A DNA stretch of 64,000 nucleotides from Luteimonas sp. FCS-9 (GTDB lineage: Bacteria; Pseudomonadota; Gammaproteobacteria; Xanthomonadales; Xanthomonadaceae). This document shows, one piece after another, positions 1 to 9,358 of the stretch (within the stretch, counting starts at the first letter, position 1; each line of letters opens with the position of its first letter). The stretch lies in contig NZ_LASZ01000002.1 of NCBI RefSeq assembly GCF_001014645.1, positions 186,001-250,000 of the forward strand. Reading direction: 5' to 3'. The notes under the pieces were generated by a model. The model had not been told where the DNA came from, did not search any database, and saw only the letters and a list, made by a program, of their open reading frames with translations. A program made the translations under genes and the position numbers.

Positions 1-2266
1 GGTCGCGCACGACCGGATCGAGATCCGCTGGCGGATCGCAGACGGCTACTATCTCTATCGCCACCGCACCGCGGCCCGGGTCCCCGACGGCAGCTTCGGC
101 GCGGGCACGCTGGCGCTGCCCGACGGCCGGCGCCACGTCGACGAGTTCTTCGGCGAGGTCGAGACCTACCGCGGCCGCCTGGTCGCGACGCTGGACGGAC
201 AGCCGGCGCCCGGCACGCGACGGGTCGCGCTGCAGGTCAAGTACCAGGGCTGCGCGGATGCCGGCATCTGCTATCCGCCGCAGACCCGCACGCTGCAGGT
301 CGCGTTGCCTGGCCCGAAACCGGGATCCCGGGCGCCGACCGCAGCCCCGCAACCGGCCGCGGCCGCAGGCGGGACCGGCGATGCCGATGCCGGTTTCGCG
401 GCGTTGGGGCGCGCACTATCGGGCCCCGGCGGCGGCGCGGCCCCCGTCCTTGGCGCGCCGGGAAGCGCGCTGCCGCCCGAGCGCGCGTTCGCGTTCGAGG
501 CCATCGCGCACGACGGCGACACGGTGCTGATGCGCTTCACCCCGGCGCCGGGCTACTACCTCTATCGGGACCGCAACCGCTTCGCCGTCGAGGGCGCGGC
601 GGGCATCCGCGCCGGCGCGCCGCGCTGGCCCGCCGGCACCGCGCATCACGACGACCACTTCGGCGCGGTGACCGTCTACTTCGACCAGGTCGACGTGCCG
701 CTGCCGCTGCTGCGCAGCCGGCCCGATGCCGCCGACGTCGAGATCGTGGCGACGTTCCAGGGCTGCCAGACCGACGGCATCTGCTATCCGCCGATGACGC
801 GCCGGGTGCCGGTGGCGCTGCCTGCGGGCTCGACCGTGGCCGCTGCGACCGCGCCCGCGTCGCCCTTGTCCGGGCCCGACGCCGGGCCGACGGACGGGCC
901 CGGCGCAGCGCAGGCCGGCGCCGACGCGCAGACCGCGCCACCGGCGGCCGGGGACGTCCCCGTCGCGGGGGCCGCCCCCGACCCAGGCACCGACGCGACC
1001 GCCGACAACGCGGCCCGCACCCGGCCGCCCACGACGCCGCGCACCGGCCTGTTCGCGGCGCTGGGCCTGGCCCTGCTCGGCGGCCTGGTGCTCAACCTGA
1101 TGCCCTGCGTGCTGCCGATCCTGTCGCTGAAGGTGCTGGGCCTGGCGCAGAGCGGCGGCAGCCGCGCGCGGGCCCGGGCGCATGCGCTGTGGTACACGGC
1201 CGGCGTGCTGGTCGCGTTCGCCGCGGTTGGCCTGCTGGTGCTCGCGCTGCGGGCCGCCGGCCAGGCGCTGGGCTGGGGTTTCCAACTGCAGCAGCCGTGG
1301 TTCGTGGCCGCGCTGGTGTATCTGATGTTTGCGGTCGGCCTGAGCCTGTCGGGCGTGTTCACGCTCGGCGGGCGGGTCGGCAACCTGGGCCAGGCGCTGG
1401 CCGCGCGCACCGGGCCGAGCGGCGACTTCTTCACCGGGGTGCTCGCCTGCGTGGTCGCGAGCCCCTGCATCGCGCCGTTCATGGGCGGCGCGCTGGCGTA
1501 CGCGTTCGCTGCGCCCGCGCCGCTCGCGCTGGCGGTGTTCCTGATGCTCGGCCTGGGCCTGGCGCTGCCGTTCCTGGCGATCGGTCTGGTGCCGGCACTC
1601 GCCGACCGCCTGCCCCGGCCCGGCGCGTGGATGGAGACGTTCAAGCAGGCGCTGGCGTTCCCGATGTACCTGACCGCGCTGTGGCTGCTGTGGGTATTCG
1701 GACGGCAGTCGGGCGTGAACGCGATGACGCTGCTGCTCGCCGGCCTGGTGCTGTTCGCGCTCGCGCTGTGGTGGTTCGAGCGGCGGCGCTGGACCGGGGG
1801 CGCGGTGTCGCGCGTACTGGCGCTGGGCCTGCTGGCGCTGTCGTTGCTGCCGGCCGCCTACGCGGTCCGCCACGCGCAGTCCGACACGCCCCACGCAGTC
1901 GCTGCCGACACAGAGGATGAGGTGGCGTATTCGGCGCAGCGCCTGCAGGCGCTGCGCGAGGCCGGCACGCCGGTGTTCGTCAACATGACCGCCGACTGGT
2001 GCGTGACCTGCAAGGCCAACGAGCGCCGGGTGCTGTCGCGACCGCCGTTCCGCGAGGCTCTGGCGCGCGCCGGCGCGACCTACATGGTCGGCGACTGGAC
2101 CAACGTCGACCCGCAGATCGGCGCATTCCTCGAGACGCACGGCGCGGTCGGCGTGCCGCTGTACGTGGTCTACCCGCGCGGCGGCGGCGACGGCGAGGTG
2201 CTGCCTGCGCTGCTGAGCGATGCGGTCGTGACCGGAGCGCTCGAGCGCGCGGGCGCGGCGCCATGA
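1..2266 (+). CDS. dsbD: Thiol:disulfide interchange protein DsbD, 5'-truncated by window edge, two alpha domains
   Basis: DsbD passes electrons from cytoplasmic thioredoxin across the inner membrane to periplasmic thiol proteins. The frame is open from base 2, so the start lies upstream. A first DsbD alpha domain ends near base 310 with the cysteine pair of CADAGICYPP. A second complete copy lies at about bases 480-830 with CQTDGICYPP. An Ala/Pro-rich linker leads into the eight-helix beta domain (about 1045-1890) with NLMPCVLP and ASPCIAPF. The C-terminal thioredoxin-like gamma domain carries WCVTCK near 1999-2016. E. coli DsbD has one alpha domain, so the tandem copy is unusual. The TGA stop overlaps the ATG of the next gene (ATGA), which implies coupled translation. 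Confidence 0.95.
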   Translation, partial: VAHDRIEIRWRIADGYYLYRHRTAARVPDGSFGAGTLALPDGRRHVDEFFGEVETYRGRLVATLDGQPAPGTRRVALQVKYQGCADAGICYPPQTRTLQVALPGPKPGSRAPTAAPQPAAAAGGTGDADAGFAALGRALSGPGGGAAPVLGAPGSALPPERAFAFEAIAHDGDTVLMRFTPAPGYYLYRDRNRFAVEGAAGIRAGAPRWPAGTAHHDDHFGAVTVYFDQVDVPLPLLRSRPDAADVEIVATFQGCQTDGICYPPMTRRVPVALPAGSTVAAATAPASPLSGPDAGPTDGPGAAQAGADAQTAPPAAGDVPVAGAAPDPGTDATADNAARTRPPTTPRTGLFAALGLALLGGLVLNLMPCVLPILSLKVLGLAQSGGSRARARAHALWYTAGVLVAFAAVGLLVLALRAAGQALGWGFQLQQPWFVAALVYLMFAVGLSLSGVFTLGGRVGNLGQALAARTGPSGDFFTGVLACVVASPCIAPFMGGALAYAFAAPAPLALAVFLMLGLGLALPFLAIGLVPALADRLPRPGAWMETFKQALAFPMYLTALWLLWVFGRQSGVNAMTLLLAGLVLFALALWWFERRRWTGGAVSRVLALGLLALSLLPAAYAVRHAQSDTPHAVAADTEDEVAYSAQRLQALREAGTPVFVNMTADWCVTCKANERRVLSRPPFREALARAGATYMVGDWTNVDPQIGAFLETHGAVGVPLYVVYPRGGGDGEVLPALLSDAVVTGALERAGAAP

Positions 2267-2868
2267 GGCCGCGCGGCGGCACGCTGGCGATCGTCGCGGT
2301 CGCCGTCGTGGCCGGCGGGCTCGGCGTGCTCGCCAGCCTGTTCGTGTCCGGGCCGGGACCGCTGCTGGGCACCGAGACCGGCCAGCGCCTGTACAACGAT
2401 GCGCTGGTCGCCGCCGCCGACCCGCCGCCCGACGGCGTGCACGTGGCCCGGCGCGGCGAGCCCGTGTCCGGCTTCGAGGTCGCCCTGCTCGACGGTGACC
2501 GGTTGCGCCTGCCCGATGCCTACGCCGGACGCCCGGTGCTGGTGAACCTGTGGGCCAGCTGGTGCGGCCCGTGCATCGAGGAGATGCCCGAACTCGACCG
2601 CTTCGCCCGCGAACAGGGCGCCGACGGCGTCCAGGTGCTCGGCGTCGCGCTCGACGACCGCGACGCGGTCGCGGCCTTCCTGCACCGCATCCCGGTCGAC
2701 TATCCGATCGCGATCGACACTCCCGGCCCGGCCGACGCCGGCGTGCGTCTGGGCAATCCGCGCGGCGTGCTGCCGTACACCGTGCTGATCGACGCCGACG
2801 GCCGACTGCGCCGGCAGCGGATCGGGCCGTTCGCGCCCGGCGAAACGGGAGACTGGGCGTCGCCGTGA
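2263..2868 (+). CDS. TlpA/ResA-like membrane-anchored thioredoxin
   Basis: This is a 201-residue thiol-disulfide reductase of the TlpA/ResA type, probably reduced by the DsbD encoded just upstream. A single N-terminal hydrophobic anchor (about residues 8-28) puts the thioredoxin fold in the periplasm. The active site WASWCGPC has cysteines at 101 and 104, and the cis-proline lies in VLPYT (Pro171). I chose the ATG at 2263 because it overlaps the dsbD stop as ATGA and leaves the anchor intact; the frame stays open further upstream but there lies inside dsbD. The substrate is unknown; cytochrome c maturation or general periplasmic reduction are both possible. Confidence 0.88.
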   Translation: MRPRGGTLAIVAVAVVAGGLGVLASLFVSGPGPLLGTETGQRLYNDALVAAADPPPDGVHVARRGEPVSGFEVALLDGDRLRLPDAYAGRPVLVNLWASWCGPCIEEMPELDRFAREQGADGVQVLGVALDDRDAVAAFLHRIPVDYPIAIDTPGPADAGVRLGNPRGVLPYTVLIDADGRLRRQRIGPFAPGETGDWASP

Positions 2869-2880
2869 CGCCGAAAAATC

Positions 2881-2892
2881 AAACGGCCGTTT
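2881..2892. promoter_or_regulatory. Palindrome AAACGGCCGTTT upstream of aroQ
   Basis: A perfect 12-bp palindrome in an AT-richer island (2874-2899) lies between the TlpA-like gene and aroQ and is followed directly by TTTAAAAT-like sequence. It could be an operator or part of the aroQ-accBC promoter; the sequence alone does not decide. Confidence 0.3.
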
Positions 2893-2971
2893 AAAATCGC
2901 CGAACGTCTGCGAACTGGACAGCAATGGAGACATCCCGCAGACTTCGCGCACTTCCCGCACCCGGTGCCCG

Positions 2972-3415
2972 ATGGCGTCGATCCTCGTCCTGCATGGTCC
3001 CAACCTCAATCTGCTCGGCACGCGCGAGCCGGAGGTCTACGGCCATGCGACGCTCGCCGACATCGACGCGATGCTGCGCGAAGGCGCGGCCGCCGCCGGC
3101 CACACGCTCGAGAGCCTGCAGTCGAACGCCGAGCACGTGCTCGTCGACCGGGTCCAGGCCGCGCGCACCGATGGCACCGCGCTGATCCTGCTCAACCCCG
3201 CCGCCTTCACCCACACCTCGGTCGCCCTGCGCGACGCGCTGGCGGCAGTGGCGATCCCGTTCATCGAGATCCACCTGTCGAATCCGCACCGCCGCGAGCC
3301 GTTCCGCCACACCAGCTACTTCAGCGACCTGGCCACCGGCGTGGTCTGCGGCTTCGGCGCCGACAGCTACCGCTACGCGCTGGATGCGGCCTGCGCGGCG
3401 TTGCGCGCCGCCTGA
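2972..3415 (+). CDS. aroQ: 3-dehydroquinate dehydratase, type II
   Basis: AroQ removes water from 3-dehydroquinate to give 3-dehydroshikimate in the shikimate pathway. The 147-residue length is normal for the dodecameric type II enzyme. Visible signatures are [17 protein letters not shown] (Asn11, Arg18 and catalytic Tyr23), [15 protein letters not shown] and [16 protein letters not shown] with the conserved Glu and His. The gene precedes accB by 62 bp, the same neighbourhood seen in other xanthomonads, where aroQ heads the acc operon. Confidence 0.97.
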   Translation: MASILVLHGPNLNLLGTREPEVYGHATLADIDAMLREGAAAAGHTLESLQSNAEHVLVDRVQAARTDGTALILLNPAAFTHTSVALRDALAAVAIPFIEIHLSNPHRREPFRHTSYFSDLATGVVCGFGADSYRYALDAACAALRAA

Positions 3416-3477
3416 CCGCGTTCCCCTCCCATCCCCGTACTGCGCCCACGCGCGTTCCACGAACCAAGAGGCCCGCC

Positions 3478-3954
3478 ATGGACCTGAGAAAGATCAAGAA
3501 GCTCATCGACCTGCTCGAGGAGTCCAACCTCACCGAGATCGAGATCAAGGAGGGCGAGGAGTCCGTCCGGCTGTCGCGCACCTCGGCCGCCGCCGCGCCC
3601 GTGGCCTACGCGCCCGCGCCGCTCCCCGCACCGCGCGCCCCCGAACCGGTCATGCCGATGAGCTCGCCGGTCGACGCCGCCACCGGCAGCGCCCCGAAGG
3701 CCGGCGACGACCTGCCGGCCGGCCAGGTCACCAAGTCGCCGATGGTCGGCACCTTCTACGCCTCCCCCGCGCCCGACAAGCCGGCGTTCGTCTCGGTCGG
3801 CCAGCAGGTCAAGGCCGGCGACACCCTGGGCATCATCGAGGCGATGAAGATGTTCAACCCGATCGAGGCCGAGACCTCGGGCACCGTCGTCGCGGTCCTG
3901 TGCGAAAGCGGCCAGCCGGTCGAGTTCGATCAGCCGTTGTTCGTGATCGGATAA
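3478..3954 (+). CDS. accB: Biotin carboxyl carrier protein of acetyl-CoA carboxylase
   Basis: AccB carries the biotin that AccC carboxylates in the first committed step of fatty acid synthesis. The protein has 158 residues: an N-terminal segment starting [16 protein letters not shown], an Ala/Pro linker (about 36-80), and a C-terminal biotinyl domain with the acceptor lysine in EAMKMF (Lys124). The ATG at 3478 matches the family's usual start; the frame is open upstream but not protein-like. In related genomes accC follows directly; here a four-helix-bundle gene sits between them. Confidence 0.97.
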   Translation: MDLRKIKKLIDLLEESNLTEIEIKEGEESVRLSRTSAAAAPVAYAPAPLPAPRAPEPVMPMSSPVDAATGSAPKAGDDLPAGQVTKSPMVGTFYASPAPDKPAFVSVGQQVKAGDTLGIIEAMKMFNPIEAETSGTVVAVLCESGQPVEFDQPLFVIG

Positions 3955-3967
3955 GGCCGATCACGAC

Positions 3968-3997
3968 GGAATTCGGGATTGGGGATTCGGGATTTGG
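3968..3997 (+). repeat. Left arm of inverted GGGATTCGGGATT word repeat
   Basis: About 30 bp made of GATTCGGGATT/GGGGATTCGG words, starting 14 bp after the accB stop. Its inverted partner is at 4381-4414. The two arms bracket the four-helix-bundle gene, as expected of a small insertion module. Confidence 0.7.
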
Positions 3998-4414
3998 CGG
4001 ACAGTCGGTCAGCGCTCAGGCCTCATGAACGACTGGACGTGTGGCAAGACGCCATGCGCCTGGTCGAGGCGATCTATCGCACCACATCATCCTTCCCCTC
4101 CGATGAACGTTTCGGCCTGACGACGCAACTACGACGCGCAGCTGTCAGCGTTCCGTCGAACATCGCCGAAGGCGCCGCGCGCCGCTCGACCTCCGACTAT
4201 CTCCGACACCTGGCGTTCGCCCGAGGCTCGCTCGCGGAGCTATCCACCCAGCTGGAAATCGCGTACCGGCTTGGGTTATGCGAGCGTACAGCCATCGAGC
4301 CCGATCTCATCGACCGCACCTTCGCCCGACTCAACGCTCTGATTCGAACGCACGAACGCCGCATCCGAAAGCCGGATGCCCTTTCCGAATCCCCAATTCC
4401 GAATCCCGAATCCC

Positions 4415-4422
<8 letters not shown>
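3979..4422 (+). CDS. Four-helix-bundle protein (23S rRNA intervening-sequence/S23 family)
   Basis: A member of the small all-helical family first described from 23S rRNA intervening sequences and related to the Avd accessory proteins of diversity-generating retroelements; the cellular role of the stand-alone form is unknown. Family motifs are [31 protein letters not shown] and [22 protein letters not shown]. The only in-frame upstream starts are TTG (3979, or 3994, the first inside the left repeat arm), giving up to 147 residues; the first in-frame ATG codes a Met in the first helix. The stop (4420-4422) overlaps the accC start by 8 bp, so accC may be translated by re-initiation. It interrupts accB-accC between inverted repeats, which suggests acquisition. 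Confidence 0.85.
4381..4414 (-). repeat. Right arm of inverted GGGATTCGGGATT word repeat
   Basis: On the minus strand this reads GGGATTCGGGATTCGG followed by AATTGGGGATTCGG, the same words as the left arm at 3968-3997 in inverted order. It ends directly against the accC ATG, so accC has no ordinary Shine-Dalgarno sequence here. Confidence 0.7.
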
Positions 4423-5782
<1,360 letters not shown>

Positions 5783-5824
5783 TCCCGCGGCCGCCGGCGC
5801 GTGCGGGTCGCGCGCCGGCCTGGC

Positions 5825-6352
5825 TCAGGTCTCGCGGTCGGGGAACGCCCGCCGCAGCGACGCGTCGAGCCGGATCGGCCGCGCCCAGCGGTCGTAGCTC
5901 GCCACCAGGCCGCGCTTGACCCGGACCAATGGCTCCGCCCCCGGCTCCACCGCGAGCCGCTCGAGCACGCCCGCCCAGCCGCCGGTCCGGTCGCGCCGCC
6001 AGTGCGCGGCGATCTCGCGGCACGGCCGGCCCAGCGCGCGCCCCACGGCGCAGGCGAAGTAGACGTCGCCGGCGCGCATGCCCGCCTCGTCGAGCAGTTG
6101 CTCGACCAGCGCACGCGGCGCTGCCTGGTAGCGCGCGACCTCGTCGACGAACGCGTCGCGATAGCGCGCCGCGTAGAGGTCGACGTCGGCCAGCCAGGTG
6201 TCGACCCAGGGATCGCCGGTGCCGGGATCGGGCACCGCCTCTTCCGCATCGGTGGTCCCGGCCTGCGGCGCCGCGTCCTGCGCCGGCGCCTGGGACGGCG
6301 CCCCGGCCAGCAGCACGGACGACAGGCACAACGCGGCAAACGGCAGGCGCAC
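5825..6352 (-). CDS. Hypothetical exported protein
   Basis: 175 residues with a signal peptide (MRLPFAALCLSSVLLAGAPS, cleavage probably after AQA near residue 25), an acidic low-complexity stretch, then a mostly helical domain with WVDTWLADVDLYAARYRDAF and a Cys pair (one in YFACAVG, one in GRPCREI) that could form a disulfide. I do not recognise a named family. The gene is convergent with accC, with only 42 bp between stops; a GC-rich hairpin lies in that gap (about 5796-5819). Confidence 0.72.
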   Translation of the reverse strand: MRLPFAALCLSSVLLAGAPSQAPAQDAAPQAGTTDAEEAVPDPGTGDPWVDTWLADVDLYAARYRDAFVDEVARYQAAPRALVEQLLDEAGMRAGDVYFACAVGRALGRPCREIAAHWRRDRTGGWAGVLERLAVEPGAEPLVRVKRGLVASYDRWARPIRLDASLRRAFPDRET

Positions 6353-6458
6353 GGGCGGTCACTCGGAACGGGACGGACGGATGGCCGCAGCGGCTTCGAC
6401 GCCGCCGCGACGCGCGAGACACGACGATAGCCCAACACCGCAAGCGAGGACACCCGGG

Positions 6459-6650
6459 ATGGAACCGCACCGCACGACATCGCGCGCGCCGCGCACGCTG
6501 CGCTGGGGCATCGCCGCCGGCGCCGTCGTGCTCGCGCTGGGCGCCTACTGGGTCGCGCTCGATCACGTGGCCACGCGCATCGGCCAGGACGCCGAGAGCA
6601 GTCTGCGCAGCGCGCCGCTCAACGACGACACCCGCCACCGCGCCGACTGA
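6459..6650 (+). CDS. Small single-span membrane protein
   Basis: 63 residues: a basic N-terminus, one membrane helix (about residues 17-36) and a short polar tail. ATG 6459 is preceded by AGCGAGGA-type purines, and the frame is bounded by a stop at 6648-6650. It is divergent from the exported protein at 5825-6352. Function unknown; confidence is limited because small GC-rich ORFs arise by chance. Confidence 0.5.
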   Translation: MEPHRTTSRAPRTLRWGIAAGAVVLALGAYWVALDHVATRIGQDAESSLRSAPLNDDTRHRAD

Positions 6651-6703
6651 GCGCCCTTCGACGCCGTCACCCCGCCTGGCCCCGATGCCGCCCCGAACAC
6701 GGT

Positions 6704-6723
6704 TCGCCGCCCGAAGGCGGCGA
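6704..6723. terminator. GC hairpin with CGAA loop, candidate bidirectional terminator
   Basis: TCGCCGCC-CGAA-GGCGGCGA forms a perfect 8-bp stem between two convergent genes. No long T-run follows, so it may only be an RNA-end hairpin. Confidence 0.45.
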
Positions 6724-6757
6724 TCCGGTCATGCGCGTTTTCGACCGACCCCCGGCC

Positions 6758-7168
6758 TCAACGCCAGCCGCCCCGGTTCCCCCGGTCCTGGCGCGGGTCG
6801 TAGTAGTGCGTGGTGCAACGCCCGCGGCGGTCGCATTCGGTCCTGCCGTGCTGCCGGCCCTGGTGCCGATGGCGGTCGGACGCGTAGCGCACGGGCGCGC
6901 GGTCGTAGCGAGCGTAGCCACGCGGCGCGGTGCGGTAGTAGACCGGGCGGCCGTGGCGGTCGTAGGACACCCGCAGGCGGTCGTCATGACCGTAGCGGCC
7001 GCGCCGATCGTAGGCGGTATCGCCGCGCATGACGACGTCGGCGATGTCGACGATCACGCGGACCAGGTCGTCGTTCGCCCTGGCCGGGGTCGGCAGCGCG
7101 AGCGTCGCGGCCAGGCCGGTGGCCAGCGCGGCCGGCCAGATCCAGCGGGTCAGGGTGTGGGTCGTCAT
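6758..7168 (-). CDS. Hypothetical exported, Arg/Tyr/His-rich protein
   Basis: 136 residues with a signal peptide (MTTHTLTRWIWPAALATGLA, cleavage near PARA-N) and a basic mature part full of Arg, Tyr, Asp and His (for example YDRHGRPVYYR and CDRRGRCTTHYYD). The ATG at 7168 has a GGAGAG Shine-Dalgarno sequence; the longer open frame upstream lacks protein character. No family recognised; a surface or nucleic-acid-associated role would be a guess. AT-richer DNA at 7230-7310 probably holds its promoter. Confidence 0.68.
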   Translation of the reverse strand: MTTHTLTRWIWPAALATGLAATLALPTPARANDDLVRVIVDIADVVMRGDTAYDRRGRYGHDDRLRVSYDRHGRPVYYRTAPRGYARYDRAPVRYASDRHRHQGRQHGRTECDRRGRCTTHYYDPRQDRGNRGGWR

Positions 7169-7308
7169 CGAACTCTCCGGCGGCGCGGCCACCACTGCAG
7201 CGGCCTTCGACTTCAACATGCCGCGCGGGAAATGAATCGACCCGCAATTTTTCCGCCGCGGTCGCAAGTGAAGCGCGCGCGTAAAGAGCGCATTCAAACT
7301 GGAAACGG

Positions 7309-8076
7309 TTACCTCGCGTCGCAAGCGTTTTCGCCGTCGTCGATGCGTTGCATCGCGCTCGCCTGCGTCGCCAGCTCGCCCACCGCGCCGGGCAGCAGAT
7401 CGGGCGTGGCGACCTCGCGCATGCGCTCGCGGCCGTCGACGATCTCGGCATGGGTCTCGTGCGCCCAGGTCGTGCGGTAGGGCATGTACACGCCCCAGCC
7501 GCCGAGCGCGAGCACCGGCGCGATGTCCGAACGCGGCGAGTTGCCGACCATCAGGAATGCGGATGCGTCGACATCGAATTCCGACAGCACGCGCGCATAG
7601 GTCGCCGGATCCTTTTCGCTGACGATCTCGATGCGGCCGAAGAGATCCGACAGGCCCGAATCGCGGACCTTCGCCTCCTGGTGGAACAGGTCGCCCTTGG
7701 TGATCAGCACGACGTCGAAGCGCTCGGCGACGGCGGCGACCGCCCCGCGGATCCCGGGCAGCAGTTCGACCGGATGGCGCAGCAGCGTCTTGGCCATCTC
7801 GACGATGCGGTGGAGGTCGGCAGCGGTGATGCGGCCACCGGTGATCTGCGTCGCCGACTCGATCATCGACAGCGCCATGCCCTTCACGCCATAGCCGAAC
7901 ACCGCGATGTTGGCGGTCTCGACCGCGTACAGCGCCTCGGCGACGCGCCCGTCGGCGAGATCGACGTAGCGCCCGACGATGCGCTCGAATTCCAGTTGCG
8001 CCTCGTCGAAGTAGTCCTGGCTGCGCCAGAGCGTGTCGTCGGCGTCGAAGCCGACCAGTCGGATGCCGTGCGTCAT
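7309..8076 (-). CDS. HAD-superfamily phosphatase
   Basis: 255 residues with HAD motif I FDADDTLW (nucleophile Asp11, general acid Asp13), motif II LITKGD, a lysine in IVSEKDP and motif III VGNSPRSDIAPVLALG. A helical cap lies between motifs I and II. HAD proteins of this type hydrolyse small phosphomonoesters; the substrate cannot be told. Its 3' end lies in the AT-richer region that also carries the promoter of the exported protein at 6758-7168. Confidence 0.88.
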   Translation of the reverse strand: MTHGIRLVGFDADDTLWRSQDYFDEAQLEFERIVGRYVDLADGRVAEALYAVETANIAVFGYGVKGMALSMIESATQITGGRITAADLHRIVEMAKTLLRHPVELLPGIRGAVAAVAERFDVVLITKGDLFHQEAKVRDSGLSDLFGRIEIVSEKDPATYARVLSEFDVDASAFLMVGNSPRSDIAPVLALGGWGVYMPYRTTWAHETHAEIVDGRERMREVATPDLLPGAVGELATQASAMQRIDDGENACDAR

Positions 8077-8192
8077 CGAGCGATTATGCCGGTCCGCGAC
8101 CGGGGTGCGATGCGGCCGCAGGTGTCCCGAGACGTCTTAAAAAAGTTCTTTTTCCAAGTGCGGGATTGGCGCTCCGCTTCGGATGGGCAGCG

Positions 8193-8531
8193 GCCTGCCA
8201 TAGACGTTTACAACCCGACTTCGGCTAAACGCAGAGTCGCCTGCTGGAAAGATGTCGCGCACCGTCGGTCTCGGTGCGTCGCGCTGTTCGGGGATTGCGA
8301 TAGCGGGCCAGGGATGGCCCGCGGCGGCGAGTCAGCCAGGGGTGAGTGCGGGCTGCTCGCGCGGCATGCCGCGCAGCCCGCACGAACGCCCGGCGTGCTT
8401 CGCCGGGCCGGACCGCGGAGCGGGCTGACCGAGCCGGGAGCAGTCCCCGGCCGGCGCGACGCGCGCCCCGAAGAAGAACCTATTGGTTGATCGAGCAAAA
8501 ACAGGATTCCCCTGAGCTCGGTGAGGAACCA
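8193..8531 (+). repeat. Dispersed structured repeat, copy A (about 340 bp)
   Basis: This intergenic stretch matches 46041-46393 in inverted orientation over nearly its whole length, with point differences and small indels. Strong secondary structure is visible: 8347-8382 (TGCGGGCT ... AGCCCGCA enclosing the palindrome GCGCGGCATGCCGCGC at 8359-8374), then 8388-8408 (GCCCGGCG-TGCTT-CGCCGGGC), then CCGC-GGA-GCGG and CCGGG...CCCGG. Short open frames across it are unlike each other between copies and look non-coding. The gene-free interval is 8077-8617; its left part holds an A/T-rich tract (8136-8158) probably belonging to the HAD gene promoter. Confidence 0.8.
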
Positions 8532-8564
8532 AAAGAAAAGCGGCCCCCGCATGGGGAGCCGCTT
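8531..8564 (-). terminator. Rho-independent terminator of the EF-hand gene
   Basis: On the minus strand AAGCGGCTCCCC-ATG-CGGGGGCCGCTT is followed by TTCTTTT. It lies about 55 bp after the EF-hand stop. A second hairpin (GCAGGCCGCGAT...ATCGCGGCCTGC, about 8576-8602) sits between. Confidence 0.75.
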
Positions 8565-8617
8565 CGCGCTGATGCGCAGGCCGCGATCGAATCGCGGCCT
8601 GCGGAAGGTCGAGACCC

Positions 8618-8983
8618 TCAGTTCTCGCTGGCGCCCGCGCCCGAGGTCTGGGCGTTGACGTAGTTGCGGTATTCCTCGGGCGTGATGAAGCCATCGCCGT
8701 CGGCATCGACGTCGCTGAACACCTGGCCCAGCCCCTCCAGACCAGCGGCCTCGGTCTGGCTCAGGCGGCCGTCGCCATCGGTGTCGAGATCGGCCCAGGT
8801 GACCTGCCCCTGCTGCGCCTGCGGCGCCTCGGCGGTCGCGTCCTGCGCATAGTTCTGCGTGGTCGCCTCGGTGGTCGGCGGCGCCTGCTGCGCGGTCGGA
8901 TCCTGCGCGAATGCCATCGGCATGGCCACCGCGGCACCCAGTGCAACGGCGGCGATCAGCGGCGTGCGAGCATTCTTCATCAT
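8618..8983 (-). CDS. Exported EF-hand calcium-binding protein
   Basis: 121 residues. A signal peptide ends near AFA-Q (residue 26-27), then a Gln/Thr/Ala-rich linker, then two EF-hand loops: [12 protein letters not shown] (67-78) and [12 protein letters not shown] (93-104), both with the full set of acidic ligands. The start is one of two adjacent ATGs (8983 or 8980), with AGGAGA just upstream. Probably a periplasmic or secreted Ca2+-binding protein; no enzymatic domain. It is single-gene, with its own terminator. Confidence 0.85.
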   Translation of the reverse strand: MMKNARTPLIAAVALGAAVAMPMAFAQDPTAQQAPPTTEATTQNYAQDATAEAPQAQQGQVTWADLDTDGDGRLSQTEAAGLEGLGQVFSDVDADGDGFITPEEYRNYVNAQTSGAGASEN

Positions 8984-9358
8984 GGTCTCTCCTGCGTTTC
9001 GATGGGAAGTTGGCGCGGGGGTTGTTTCATCCTCGTCGTGGATACCGCACGGCGCCTACCCTGCCGCGACTCGAATGAACGGACCCGTCCTGCCAGGCCC
9101 GAGGGTTACGGCGTCTTAACCCCCTGCAGACGCACCGCAGGTAAGCCGATGTTGGCGTCGTGTGAACGCGACTGCGGGGATCCCGTCGTGGTGGGTTTCG
9201 TGACGCCCGCGTCACGCGACCATCGAGGCCTCGCTACCGCGCGCGCGCATGAACGGAAACAAAACATTTACGAATCGTGCCGATGGCAGCGCGCTCGTCG
9301 AGGGCGCAGCCGCCTGTGCGACACTCGGGTTTTCCCCGATTGTTCCTTGGAGATCCGC
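8984..9358. other. Divergent intergenic region, EF-hand gene / sugar dehydrogenase
   Basis: 375 bp with no convincing gene. It must hold both promoters. An AT-richer patch at 9250-9280 (GGAAACAAAACATTTACGAA) is the most promoter-like part for the dehydrogenase; GGAGA at 9349-9353 is its ribosome binding site. Confidence 0.5.

Noticed and set aside
416..2140. Long open frame antisense to dsbD
   Set aside because: Arg/Gln/His/Ala-rich, without domain character; a by-product of high GC. Many similar frames (for example antisense to 9359-10549 and to prc at 40411-43404) were left out for the same reason.
8077..8617. tRNA or rRNA in the long gene-free interval
   Set aside because: The hairpins do not form a cloverleaf and no tRNA T-loop consensus (GGTTCGAATCC) was seen; the sequence is the dispersed repeat.
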